The notes beneath the pieces were generated by a model, which ran no database searches, had not been told where the DNA came from, and worked only from the letters and a program-made list of their open reading frames with translations. 32,098 nt of DNA from Methanosphaera cuniculi (GTDB lineage Archaea > Methanobacteriota > Methanobacteria > Methanobacteriales > Methanobacteriaceae). This document shows positions 23,756-30,597 of the stretch, piece by piece. The translations under genes and the position numbers were made by a program. Within the stretch, counting starts at the first letter, position 1. Each line of letters opens with the position of its first letter. Where the stretch lies: NCBI RefSeq assembly GCF_003149675.1, contig NZ_LWMS01000009.1, forward strand, positions 1-32,098, written 5' to 3'.

Positions 23756-25084
23756 TTAGCTAAAGTCTCGTTTATCTATTACTCTTTTTGCTTTTCCTTC
23801 ACTTCTTGGTATGGTGAATGGTTCTGCTAGTGTTACTTTTACACCTATTCCTATTGCTTCTTTTATGCTTTTTGCGATTTTGTTTCTGAATGTTTCAAGA
23901 TCTGTTATGGAATCTGAGAAGTTTGCTTGATCTATTTCTACTTGTACTTCTATTTCATCTAGTGTATCTGGTCTTGATACTATTATTTGATATGCTGGAG
24001 CAAGTTCATCTACTTTCATGATTACTTCTTCAATTTGTTTTGGGAATACTATTACTCCTTTTACTTTAAGCATGTCATCGCTTCGTCCTTTGATTCTGCT
24101 CATTCGTACGGTTGTTCTTCCACATTTACATTTTTCATAGTTTAGTGATGTTAGATCTTTTGTTCTGTATCTAATTACAGGCATTCCAGTTTTTGTAAGT
24201 GATGTGAATACTATTTCTCCTTCTTCTCCTTCTGGTAGTACTTCAAGTGTTTCAGGATCTATTATTTCAGGATAGAAGTGGTCTTCTGCTATGTGCATTC
24301 CATCTTTCATGTGACATTCTGTTGATACTCCAGGTCCTATTACTTCTGTTAATCCGTAGATGTTTTGTGCTGATATGTCGAATTTTTCTTCTAGTTTTGC
24401 TCTGATTTCTTCTGTCCACATTTCTGCTCCAAATAGTCCTCCTTTTAGTGGTAGGTCTTTTGGATCCATTCCTTCTTTTTCCATTGTTTCAGCGATAAAT
24501 AATGCGTATGATGGTGTGCAACATAGGAAGTCTGCTGGGAAATCTTTTAGGAAGTTAATTTGTTTTGGTGTGTTTCCTGATGACATTGGTACAGCTAGTG
24601 CTCCTATTTTTTGAGCTCCATATTGTGCTCCATGTCCTCCTGTGAAGAGTCCAAATCCATATGCTACATTTACTATACTTTTTGGATTAACTCCTACACT
24701 TGCAAGTCCTCTTGCTGTTGATTCTGCCCATATATCTAGGTCTTTTTGTGTGTATGCTGCTACTGTTGGTATTCCTGTTGTTCCACTTGTTGAGTGTACT
24801 TCTTTCCAGTCTTCTTTTGGTGCTGCTTGTAGTTTGAATGGGTATGTTTTTCTTAGGTCGTCTTTTGTTATGAATGGTAGTTTTTGTATATCTTCTAGTG
24901 TTTTTATGTCATCTGGGTGTACATTGTGTTTGTCATATAAGTCACGATAGAAGTCTACGTGTTCGTATGCATATTTTACTGTGTTTTTTAGTCTTTTTAG
25001 TTGTAGTTCTTTCATATCTTCTCGTTGCATACATTCACGTTCTTTGTTGAATATATAAACATCGTCTTCACTAAACTTTGCCAT
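23756..25084 (-). CDS. paaK: phenylacetate-CoA ligase family (AMP-forming aryl-CoA ligase)
   Basis: A 442-residue adenylate-forming enzyme of the PaaK type. Seen: the phosphate loop HSTSGTTGIPTVAAYT (about 97-112), the FGLFTGGHGAQYGAQ segment, the NIYGLTEVIGPG motif (about 244-255), RYRTKDLT (about 306-313) with a CKCGR pair behind it, and the C-terminal GRSDDMLKVKGVIVFP hinge. The length is normal for the family. In methanogens such ligases are linked to reuse of external aryl acids: aryl-CoA is carboxylated by indolepyruvate oxidoreductase and transaminated to aromatic amino acids. That oxidoreductase is not in this window. It is followed by the ACT gene, very likely as an operon. The exact aryl acid is not known. 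Confidence 0.92.
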   Translation of the reverse strand: MAKFSEDDVYIFNKERECMQREDMKELQLKRLKNTVKYAYEHVDFYRDLYDKHNVHPDDIKTLEDIQKLPFITKDDLRKTYPFKLQAAPKEDWKEVHSTSGTTGIPTVAAYTQKDLDIWAESTARGLASVGVNPKSIVNVAYGFGLFTGGHGAQYGAQKIGALAVPMSSGNTPKQINFLKDFPADFLCCTPSYALFIAETMEKEGMDPKDLPLKGGLFGAEMWTEEIRAKLEEKFDISAQNIYGLTEVIGPGVSTECHMKDGMHIAEDHFYPEIIDPETLEVLPEGEEGEIVFTSLTKTGMPVIRYRTKDLTSLNYEKCKCGRTTVRMSRIKGRSDDMLKVKGVIVFPKQIEEVIMKVDELAPAYQIIVSRPDTLDEIEVQVEIDQANFSDSITDLETFRNKIAKSIKEAIGIGVKVTLAEPFTIPRSEGKAKRVIDKRDFS

Positions 25085-25157
25085 ATTTAATCTCTCACAT
25101 TTTTTTGTTAATTTTTTTTATATTTAGTTTTATATTTTTTTTATTAATTTTAATTTT

Positions 25158-25829
25158 TTATAGGGTGATTAGTTGTATGTTAACATTTTTATTTTTTATG
25201 TCATCATCTGTTATTGTTAGTATTGCTGCATTGTTTTCTGCTGCATTTCCAGGATTTAGTAGTGTTGTATTTTCTAGTTTATCTATTGCTTTTGATTCAT
25301 GTACATGTCCACATAGGTTAAGTGTTGGTTGTGTTTGTTCTATTATTTTATGTACTGATGTACTTCCTACATGTGCTCCTGATTCTATTGTGTCTGTTTT
25401 TGTATCATATGCTGGTGCATGTGTCATGAGTATTGTATATTTGTTTTTATCTGATAGTTGTTCATTGAATTTATTTAAAGAGTCATATATTATTTCTTCA
25501 CTAAATTCATTTGGTGTGTCAAATGGTGTAGGGTTTGATCCACCAAATCCAACAAGTTGTATTTTATCAAGATTTACACATTTACCATCTACATTAGTTG
25601 CACTTGATTTTTCAATTAGTTCATCTGCATTTGTAGGATCACAATTTCCTTTTATTGCATATACTGGTGCATATGTTGATAGTTTATCTAAAATTTCAAC
25701 AAAAAGTTCTTCAGGTCCAAATTCTGTTACATCACCTGTTATGATGATATCATCAAAGCTATTTTCATCTAGATATTCATATATTCTATCAGTTTTACTA
25801 TGAATATCTGAAAGTATTAAGATTTTCAT
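25158..25829 (-). CDS. calcineurin-like metallophosphoesterase (YfcE-like)
   Basis: A 223-residue cytosolic phosphoesterase. All metal-site motifs are seen: SDIHSKT (7-13), ITGDVTEFG (31-39), IKGNCDPT (58-65), MTHAPAYD (about 134-141), CGHVHES (about 174-180), with the LNPGNAA end motif typical of YfcE/YvnB-like proteins. Dinuclear Mn/Fe hydrolysis of a phosphodiester or phosphomonoester is expected; the substrate is not predictable. It has no signal peptide. GGAGATG lies 7 nt before the ATG, so the start is firm. A 73-bp gap separates it from the downstream paaK on the same strand, so partial co-transcription is possible; no strong T tract is seen between them. Confidence 0.9.
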   Translation of the reverse strand: MKILILSDIHSKTDRIYEYLDENSFDDIIITGDVTEFGPEELFVEILDKLSTYAPVYAIKGNCDPTNADELIEKSSATNVDGKCVNLDKIQLVGFGGSNPTPFDTPNEFSEEIIYDSLNKFNEQLSDKNKYTILMTHAPAYDTKTDTIESGAHVGSTSVHKIIEQTQPTLNLCGHVHESKAIDKLENTTLLNPGNAAENNAAILTITDDDIKNKNVNIQLITL

Positions 25830-26017
25830 GAAAAAGCATCTCCACTCCTTAAGTATATTATTTTTTTTTAAAATGATATTATTCTAAAATTCTTATTTTA
25901 AAAAATTAAAAAATAAATTATTCTTTTTATATTATAAAATATATTTTTTAGCCTTAATAAAAGTAGTATAAAAAATGAAGATAGATTAGTAAATAAAAGT
26001 TAAGTATTTTTCTTTAT

Positions 26018-26043
26018 AAAAAAAAGGTTAAATAAGGGGGTGG
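26018..26043 (-). terminator. C-patch/T-tract terminator of the DUF749/DUF2096 pair
   Basis: On the minus strand ACCACCCCC (to 26036), TTATTTAACC, then T8 (A8 at 26018-26025), 40-65 nt after the stop codon at 26082. Confidence 0.55.
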
Positions 26044-26081
26044 TTATTGTATTTTTTTATTTAATTTTCCAACAAATTTTT

Positions 26082-26642
26082 TTATTCATCTATAACCATT
26101 TGTTCTGAGAAAAATGGACTTAGTTCTTTTAGTGCATTTGTAATTTGTGGTTTTTCTCCAAATACGAAGACTGATTTATCATTATCATCAAATTCTATTA
26201 TTACATTTTCATATTCACATATTTCTATAAATCTTTCTTCAGCTATTGGATCATTAAAGTTAAATCTTACAAATTCAAAGTTTGCAGGCATTCCTGGAAT
26301 GAATTTTGATTGTATTTTTATTCCTTTAAATATTTCTTTACCTTTTGATGCATCAAGAAGGTATTGTGTCCATTCATCTGTAAATTCTTTTCCTTCATTA
26401 TCTGCTATGATCATAAGATTTTGTTCTATATTATTTAGTAGACCTTCTATTCTTGGTAGTTCTTTCATTCTATCTTTATCTGTTGGATCATCAAGATAGA
26501 AGTTTGTAAGTGTTCGTGCAAGTTGAAGATCTTTAATTATAGTTGTTGGTATATCATAGTTTTTATTTAGTGTTTTTAGTAAATGATCTAAAACAGTCCA
26601 TCTTAGGTATAATGGATCTTTTAGTGATGCATCATTAGTCAT
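26082..26642 (-). CDS. DUF2096-like archaeal protein
   Basis: A 186-residue soluble protein of unknown function, most like the methanogen-restricted DUF2096 group; that family call is from memory of the pattern and is moderate. The N-terminal half is helical (YLRWTVLDHLLKTLNKNYDIPTTIIKDLQLARTLTNFYL) and the C-terminal half mixed alpha/beta (GMPANFEFVRFNFNDP, NVIIEFDDNDKSVFVFGEKPQI). No catalytic motif or cysteine pair is obvious. Its ATG overlaps the stop of the preceding small gene by 8 bp, and GAAGGTCATC inside that gene serves as ribosome-binding site, so translation is probably coupled and the two proteins may act together. Confidence 0.8.
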   Translation of the reverse strand: MTNDASLKDPLYLRWTVLDHLLKTLNKNYDIPTTIIKDLQLARTLTNFYLDDPTDKDRMKELPRIEGLLNNIEQNLMIIADNEGKEFTDEWTQYLLDASKGKEIFKGIKIQSKFIPGMPANFEFVRFNFNDPIAEERFIEICEYENVIIEFDDNDKSVFVFGEKPQITNALKELSPFFSEQMVIDE

Positions 26643-26919
26643 TTAGATGACCTTCTATTATGTTACGAGTGTTGTAGTTGTATATTTCACCATCTAATGA
26701 TTCTTCGATTTCTTTATCAATTTCATCCATTGATTCATATTCATCTAAAAATAGAACATGGTAGCTTGTTGTATCTTTGATTTTTAATATTGCTATTGGT
26801 GTGTTATCTTTTACATCTTTTTTATCGATTGTTGCTTTGTATTCTACAAATTTTTCATAATCTTCTGGTAAGTCTCGTGGTGTGAATACTCCTACTAGTT
26901 CTGTTATAAATTTTTGCAT
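26635..26919 (-). CDS. DUF749-like small archaeal protein
   Basis: A 94-residue protein that looks like the DUF749 group of methanogens: FITELVGVFTPRDLPEDYEKFVEYKATID at the N-terminus and IAILKIKDTTSYHVLFLDEY in the middle. The function is unknown. It is acidic, with no membrane segment or cysteines. The start is firm: GGAGTGA lies 6 nt before the ATG, with a TATATATG word directly upstream. First gene of a two-gene unit with the overlapping DUF2096-like gene. Confidence 0.8.
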   Translation of the reverse strand: MQKFITELVGVFTPRDLPEDYEKFVEYKATIDKKDVKDNTPIAILKIKDTTSYHVLFLDEYESMDEIDKEIEESLDGEIYNYNTRNIIEGHLND

Positions 26920-27271
26920 TAAAAATCACTCCATATATAATTTTTTTTTTTAGTATAATCATATTTTTTTTCAATTTATATTTTTTTTTATTTTATTTTC
27001 TTTTATAATAATGTTTTATTCTTTTAAATTTTATAAATATTATGGTTTCTAATTTTATGATTTATTAAATGTAAATTTAGATTTTTAGATAAACTAAATA
27101 TAAAATTATAATTAATGTAAATGGTGTATAAAAAATTAGTTTAGTTTTTTTAAAATTATCATTTTTTTTAGGGGTGTTTATTTTGTTAAAGAGAAAAGGA
27201 ATTTATTTAGATAGTAAGTTAATATCTTACATTATATCTAAATTTTTTATCCTTTCTGATAAGTTTTGTAC
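26920..27271. other. spacer between hdrB and the DUF749 gene
   Basis: 352 bp, T-rich on the plus strand. It holds a stable hairpin 29 nt past the hdrB stop (27206-27242) and the promoter for the DUF749/DUF2096 pair. A plus-strand reading frame that begins at 27174 runs on into the hdrB antisense strand and is not considered a gene. Confidence 0.5.
27206..27242 (-). terminator. stable hairpin after hdrB
   Basis: TTTAGATAGTAAG (27206-27218) pairs with CTTAC (27226-27230) and, after a 4-nt bulge, TATCTAAA (27235-27242), with loop TTAATAT. The stem has 13 base pairs. On the minus strand no U7 tract follows at once, only TTCCTTTTCTC. It may be a processing or stability element rather than a pure terminator. 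Confidence 0.45.
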
Positions 27272-28165
27272 TTATTCTTCTCTTGGTGTATCCATTTTTG
27301 CAACGAGTTGTTCTGGGTTAACTACTTGTTTGTCAAGTGTTAAGTCTGCTGGTGATAGTCCCATTGCTAGTCCGTATAATTGTGCAAGGTGTAATACAGG
27401 AATTGCGTAGTTTGTATCGTATTGTTCGTTTACTTCTTTTTGTCCTGCATCAAATTGCATGTGACAGAATGGACATACGTCGATGATTGCATCTACGTCT
27501 ACTGCTGACATGTTTTCTAGTTTTTCGTGGGTGAAGCTTGTTGTTACTTCTAGGTCTCTTGCTCTTACTCCTCCACCTGCACCGCAACACATCATTTTGT
27601 CTTTGTATGGTACTGATTTTGCACCTGTGATTTCTACAAGTTCATCTAAGATTTTTGGGTTTTTAGGGTTGTCTATTTGTACTTGATCACTTGGTTTGAG
27701 GAAGTGACATCCGTAGTGTACTGCAACATTTAAGTTGAGTTCTTTTTTGAATGATTCTTTGATTTTTTCAAGTCCGATGTCATTGTATAGTACTTCTGCG
27801 AAGTGTCTTACTTGTGTTGAACCTTTGTATTCACGGCCAATGTCTTTTAATGATCCGTTTACTTTTTCTCTTAGTTCTGAGTCTTCTTTAAGTTCAAGGT
27901 TTGCTTCGTGAAGTGAACCGAAACATCCGTTACATTCTGTTAAGAGTTGTTCTCCCATATCTTCTGCAATTGTTAAGTTTCTTGCAGCGATGGTTGCCCA
28001 TGTTTCTTTATCAAATGATCCGAATACTCCTGGTGCAGGACAACAGGAAGCTCCTTCCATATCATTTAATTCTACACCTAGTGTTTCGAATAATACTCTT
28101 GTTGCTTTTTCGATACCTGGGTATCTGTTGTTCATAATACATCCTAAAAAGTAAGCATATGCCAT
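27272..28165 (-). CDS. hdrB: CoB-CoM heterodisulfide reductase subunit B
   Basis: A 297-residue cytosolic subunit that carries the heterodisulfide active site, with two CCG-type cysteine motifs binding non-cubane [4Fe-4S] clusters. First motif: C9, C41-C42 and C78/C81 (GASCCPAPG, ECNGCFGS). Second: C153, C193-C194 and C231/C234 (HYGCHF, MMCCGAGGG, DVCPFCHM). All are intact. It works with HdrC, HdrA and the MvhADG hydrogenase, reducing CoM-S-S-CoB while bifurcating electrons to ferredoxin. AGGAGG lies 7 nt before the ATG. It is 32 bp downstream of hdrC in one operon; hdrA is elsewhere, as is usual for Methanobacteriales. Confidence 0.97.
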   Translation of the reverse strand: MAYAYFLGCIMNNRYPGIEKATRVLFETLGVELNDMEGASCCPAPGVFGSFDKETWATIAARNLTIAEDMGEQLLTECNGCFGSLHEANLELKEDSELREKVNGSLKDIGREYKGSTQVRHFAEVLYNDIGLEKIKESFKKELNLNVAVHYGCHFLKPSDQVQIDNPKNPKILDELVEITGAKSVPYKDKMMCCGAGGGVRARDLEVTTSFTHEKLENMSAVDVDAIIDVCPFCHMQFDAGQKEVNEQYDTNYAIPVLHLAQLYGLAMGLSPADLTLDKQVVNPEQLVAKMDTPREE

Positions 28166-28197
28166 AATTTATCCTCCTAAATTAAAATATTTTGTAT

Positions 28198-28764
28198 TTA
28201 TTCTTCTTCTTTTAGGTGACCGGTGTTCCAATCGTAACCTATAAGTTCGTCGAATTGTGTTAGTTTGAGTAATGTTTGTACTTCTTCAAGTGCTTCTGGG
28301 TAGAGTGCTGTTGTTGGTGGGATTTCTTGAAGACCAATTTCTGCACGTAGGTTTTCTATTTTATCGTTAATTGGTACAGCGTGTCCGGTTTTTGCTACGA
28401 ATGAACCGGTTTTTTTGTGAGCTAGGCACATGTATCCTTCGTGTGCTGCTACGTTTCTTACTGCTTTTACGATTTCTACGATTTTTACATCACGTGGGCA
28501 TCTTTCTTGACATGCGTAACAGGTTGTACACATCCAGATTGCGTCATCTGAGATAACTTCTTCTTTAAGTCCCATTAATGATTTTCTTACAAGTCTACGG
28601 ATTAAGTATGGTGTTCTTCTTCCTGAAGGACATGCTCCTGAACAGGTTGCACATTGGTAACATACTGCTAAGCTTTCGCTTCCTTTTTCCATGATTTCGC
28701 TTTTAAATGAAGGATCGATATTTGCGTCTGTTACTAAATAATCAGTTTCGTTTAATAATGTCAT
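28198..28764 (-). CDS. hdrC: CoB-CoM heterodisulfide reductase subunit C
   Basis: A 188-residue iron-sulfur subunit with two classical [4Fe-4S] motifs: C35, C38, C41, C45 (CYQCATCSGACP) and C79, C82, C85, C89 (CTTCYACQERCP). It passes electrons from HdrA to HdrB. The length is normal. Start: GGAGTG 5 nt before the ATG. First gene of the hdrCB operon; the 467-bp upstream region is shared with a divergent gene. A/C-ending wobble bases are common, as expected for a strongly expressed gene. Confidence 0.97.
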   Translation of the reverse strand: MTLLNETDYLVTDANIDPSFKSEIMEKGSESLAVCYQCATCSGACPSGRRTPYLIRRLVRKSLMGLKEEVISDDAIWMCTTCYACQERCPRDVKIVEIVKAVRNVAAHEGYMCLAHKKTGSFVAKTGHAVPINDKIENLRAEIGLQEIPPTTALYPEALEEVQTLLKLTQFDELIGYDWNTGHLKEEE

Positions 28765-28951
28765 TTTTTCACTCCATTAAGTAATAAAAAAAAGTTCACA
28801 TTTTAAAATAAATTATAAAAGTGTGTTATTCTTTTTTTTGTAATATTTTTTGGTTTTTTTTTTAAATTAATATTTTTTTTAATATATTTTACATCCGATT
28901 AAAAAAAATTTAATTCATCTTTTTTTTTAAATATTTTATTTTTTTTAGATG

Positions 28952-28983
28952 TTTTTCTAATCTTAATTAAAGATTAAGAAAAA
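28952..28983. promoter_or_regulatory. inverted repeat near the predicted hdrCB start
   Basis: TTTTTCTAATC (28952-28962) pairs with GATTAAGAAAAA (28972-28983) with one bulge; an alternative register is TCTTAAT/ATTAAGA (28961-28979). It lies about 25 bp past the candidate minus-strand TATA box, so it would overlap the transcription start. It could be an operator or a 5'-leader hairpin. Confidence 0.3.
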
Positions 28984-29089
28984 AAATTGTTTGGATAAAT
29001 TTTTAAATAGTTAACTTGTAGAAATTTGACAAAAAATTATAGTGTTTACATTTTTTTATAAATCTCTATTTTATAATTTACTTGATGTT

Positions 29090-29139
29090 AATATATAAAG
29101 GTATCAAAAAAATATAAAACTGTAACCTTTAAGGTTACA
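29090..29139 (+). promoter_or_regulatory. TATA box plus 19-bp palindrome (operator-like)
   Basis: A TATA-like AATATATAAAGG stretch (about 29090-29100) is followed by the palindrome TGTAACCTT-T-AAGGTTACA at 29121-29139, with perfect 9-bp arms. The palindrome sits 25 bp past the TATA box, where transcription should start. A second small repeat, ACTAA/TTAGT (29139-29154), follows. The GC pairs inside the arms make this the least chance-like palindrome in the window. It fits a repressor site for the gene at 29232. Confidence 0.55.
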
Positions 29140-29231
29140 CTAATTTAAGTTAGTTTTAAAAATAAAATATTAACTACATAAAAAACACAAAAATAATAAA
29201 CATACAAAAAAAAATTAGGAAAAGAACAAGA

Positions 29232-29951
29232 ATGATAAAAATAAAAAACCATGATGGACCTGCAAGAATTGGACAAATAAATGAAGCATTAACACCTAAC
29301 ATAATAGACTACAAAAAAATCCAACAAGTAAAAAACATACCCACACCATTTAAAATACAAAAAGAAATAGCACAAGAAAACATGGAAAAAACAATAAAAC
29401 TAGCAGAAAATGAAGAAGATAAAAACAAAATTGCAGTAATACAAGGAGCAGAATATACAGATTTAAGAGTAGAATGTGCAAAAAGACTAGAAGAAAAAGG
29501 ATTTACAAATTTAATGTTTGCAAATACAGATGAAATGATGAGAAATCCTGAAAAACTACTTGAAATAATAATAGAAGTACGTGAAAACATAAATCCAAAT
29601 ACAACACTATACTTCCCATTTGCAACAACACAAATCATACCAATACTAGCATACCTGGGAATAGATATGTTTGATACATCACGGGTGATATATGAAGCAA
29701 AAAACAAAAATCTAATGACAAATACAAACATATACCCACAAGATGAATACCAACTAGAAGATGATCTAATTGATGCAAATTTAAAACAACTAGAATTCAC
29801 AATAAAAGAAGTACAACAAAACATGAAAAACAAAACTCTAAGAAATCTAACAGAACAAAGAGCATGTACAAATCCAGAACTTATGACATTACATAGATTA
29901 CTTGATAAAAACCACCAAAACTACCTACAAAAATATACACAATTATACTAA
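29232..29951 (+). CDS. stand-alone ArcS N-terminal (TGT-like) domain protein
   Basis: A 239-residue protein resembling the N-terminal tRNA-guanine-transglycosylase-like part of archaeosine synthase (ArcS). Seen: HDGPARIGQINEALTPNII (8-26), matching the start of the TGT/ArcS barrel; LYFPFATTQIIPILAYLGIDMFDTSR (about 123-148), the barrel strand found in TGT-like proteins; and LRNLTEQRACTNPELMTLHRLLD near the end, as at the boundary of the ArcS first half. The C-terminal ArcS domains (catalytic core and PUA) are absent, and the 186 bp that follow hold no remnant, so this is a split or reduced form rather than a recent frameshift. AGGA lies about 12 nt before the ATG. ArcS turns preQ0 at tRNA position 15 to archaeosine precursor; whether this protein still works with a partner is unknown. 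Confidence 0.75.
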   Translation: MIKIKNHDGPARIGQINEALTPNIIDYKKIQQVKNIPTPFKIQKEIAQENMEKTIKLAENEEDKNKIAVIQGAEYTDLRVECAKRLEEKGFTNLMFANTDEMMRNPEKLLEIIIEVRENINPNTTLYFPFATTQIIPILAYLGIDMFDTSRVIYEAKNKNLMTNTNIYPQDEYQLEDDLIDANLKQLEFTIKEVQQNMKNKTLRNLTEQRACTNPELMTLHRLLDKNHQNYLQKYTQLY

Positions 29952-30137
29952 ATTCTAGAAAAGAAAGTTATTAGAGGGAAAAAAAATTTTATTTTTTATA
30001 AAAAAAAATAATATAAAAAAAAAGGTGAGATAAAAAATCACATCAGTTCATTTTTATAATTTTTTTTTATATTACTCCTTTTTTTTACTATTTAAAATTC
30101 TAATATTATCTAATTATTAATTACTCATCTATTTTTT
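29952..30137. other. convergent spacer
   Basis: 186 bp between converging genes, no coding remnant of an ArcS C-terminus. On the minus strand CTCACC runs into T9 (A9 at 30015-30023), a terminator for the orphan at 30138. For the plus strand only a T6 run (29992-29997) is seen. Confidence 0.5.
30015..30029 (-). terminator. C-patch/T-tract terminator of the small orphan
   Basis: On the minus strand CTCACC directly precedes T9 (A9 at 30015-30023), about 110 nt past the stop codon at 30138. Confidence 0.4.
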
Positions 30138-30365
30138 TTAGACATCTATTTCTTTAGCTGATGCTAAAATACGATTATATGTTCTTCTTGCTGTAGAACC
30201 ATCATATCCAATATATACAAAACATCGACTATTATCATGTTTAGTACATACTACTTGATAAAAACATGTTCTTTTATCACGAAGAAACTGTATATCCTTA
30301 TAGACATCATGAGTAATATGAGTTTCTTTAAGTAAAGATACTGAATCATCATTTGTATAATTCAT
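30138..30365 (-). CDS. small hypothetical protein
   Basis: About 75 residues, not recognised. The C-terminal half is beta-rich and then basic-helical (RTCFYQVVCTKHDNSRCFVYIGYDGSTARRTYNRILASA), with three cysteines that are not arranged as a clear metal site. I use the ATG at 30365, because AAGAAGTG lies about 8 nt upstream; an in-frame TTG at 30392 has no ribosome-binding site. Balanced amino-acid use and a terminator behind it favour a real gene. It lies alone between the ArcS-like gene and dphB. Confidence 0.6.
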   Translation of the reverse strand: MNYTNDDSVSLLKETHITHDVYKDIQFLRDKRTCFYQVVCTKHDNSRCFVYIGYDGSTARRTYNRILASAKEIDV

Positions 30366-30597
30366 TTTAAAACACTTCTTAAAGTTTATCAAAAAACTAA
30401 TTATTGATTCTTATAAAAAAAAATTAAATTCATAATCCTTATTTTTTTATACAAAAAAAGAATTTAACTAAGAAATAAGATCAGAGTTAGTTATTATTTT
30501 TTTTTAAATATCTAAATATAACATATAAAAAAAGATATATTTAAAATCTTTCTTAAAAAACAAGAAAAATTTAATAAAAAAGAAAAAAGAGAAGATT
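30366..30597. other. spacer before the orphan gene and after dphB
   Basis: AT-rich, no ORF. It holds several short A-runs (30575-30588) that read as a T-rich tail for dphB on the minus strand, and the orphan's promoter, not localised. Confidence 0.35.

Larger units (their letters stand above)
28765..29231. other. long divergent promoter region, hdrCB / ArcS-like gene
   Basis: 467 bp without a credible ORF, the longest gap in the window. It holds a minus-strand TATA-like word (TATTTAAAAATTT, about 28997-29009), an AT stem at 28952-28983, and on the other side a plus-strand TATA-like word (29090-29098) with a palindrome at 29121-29139. If the minus TATA is used, hdrCB has a leader of about 210 nt. 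Confidence 0.5.

Noticed and set aside
25078-25803. Long plus-strand open frame (241 codons) over the metallophosphoesterase gene
   Set aside because: It is the antisense of a complete enzyme with all motifs; the translation is Ser/Leu/Phe-rich and has no ribosome-binding site of note.
27174-27410. Plus-strand open frame starting in the gap after hdrB
   Set aside because: Most of it is antisense to hdrB, and the intergenic start region is better explained by a hairpin.
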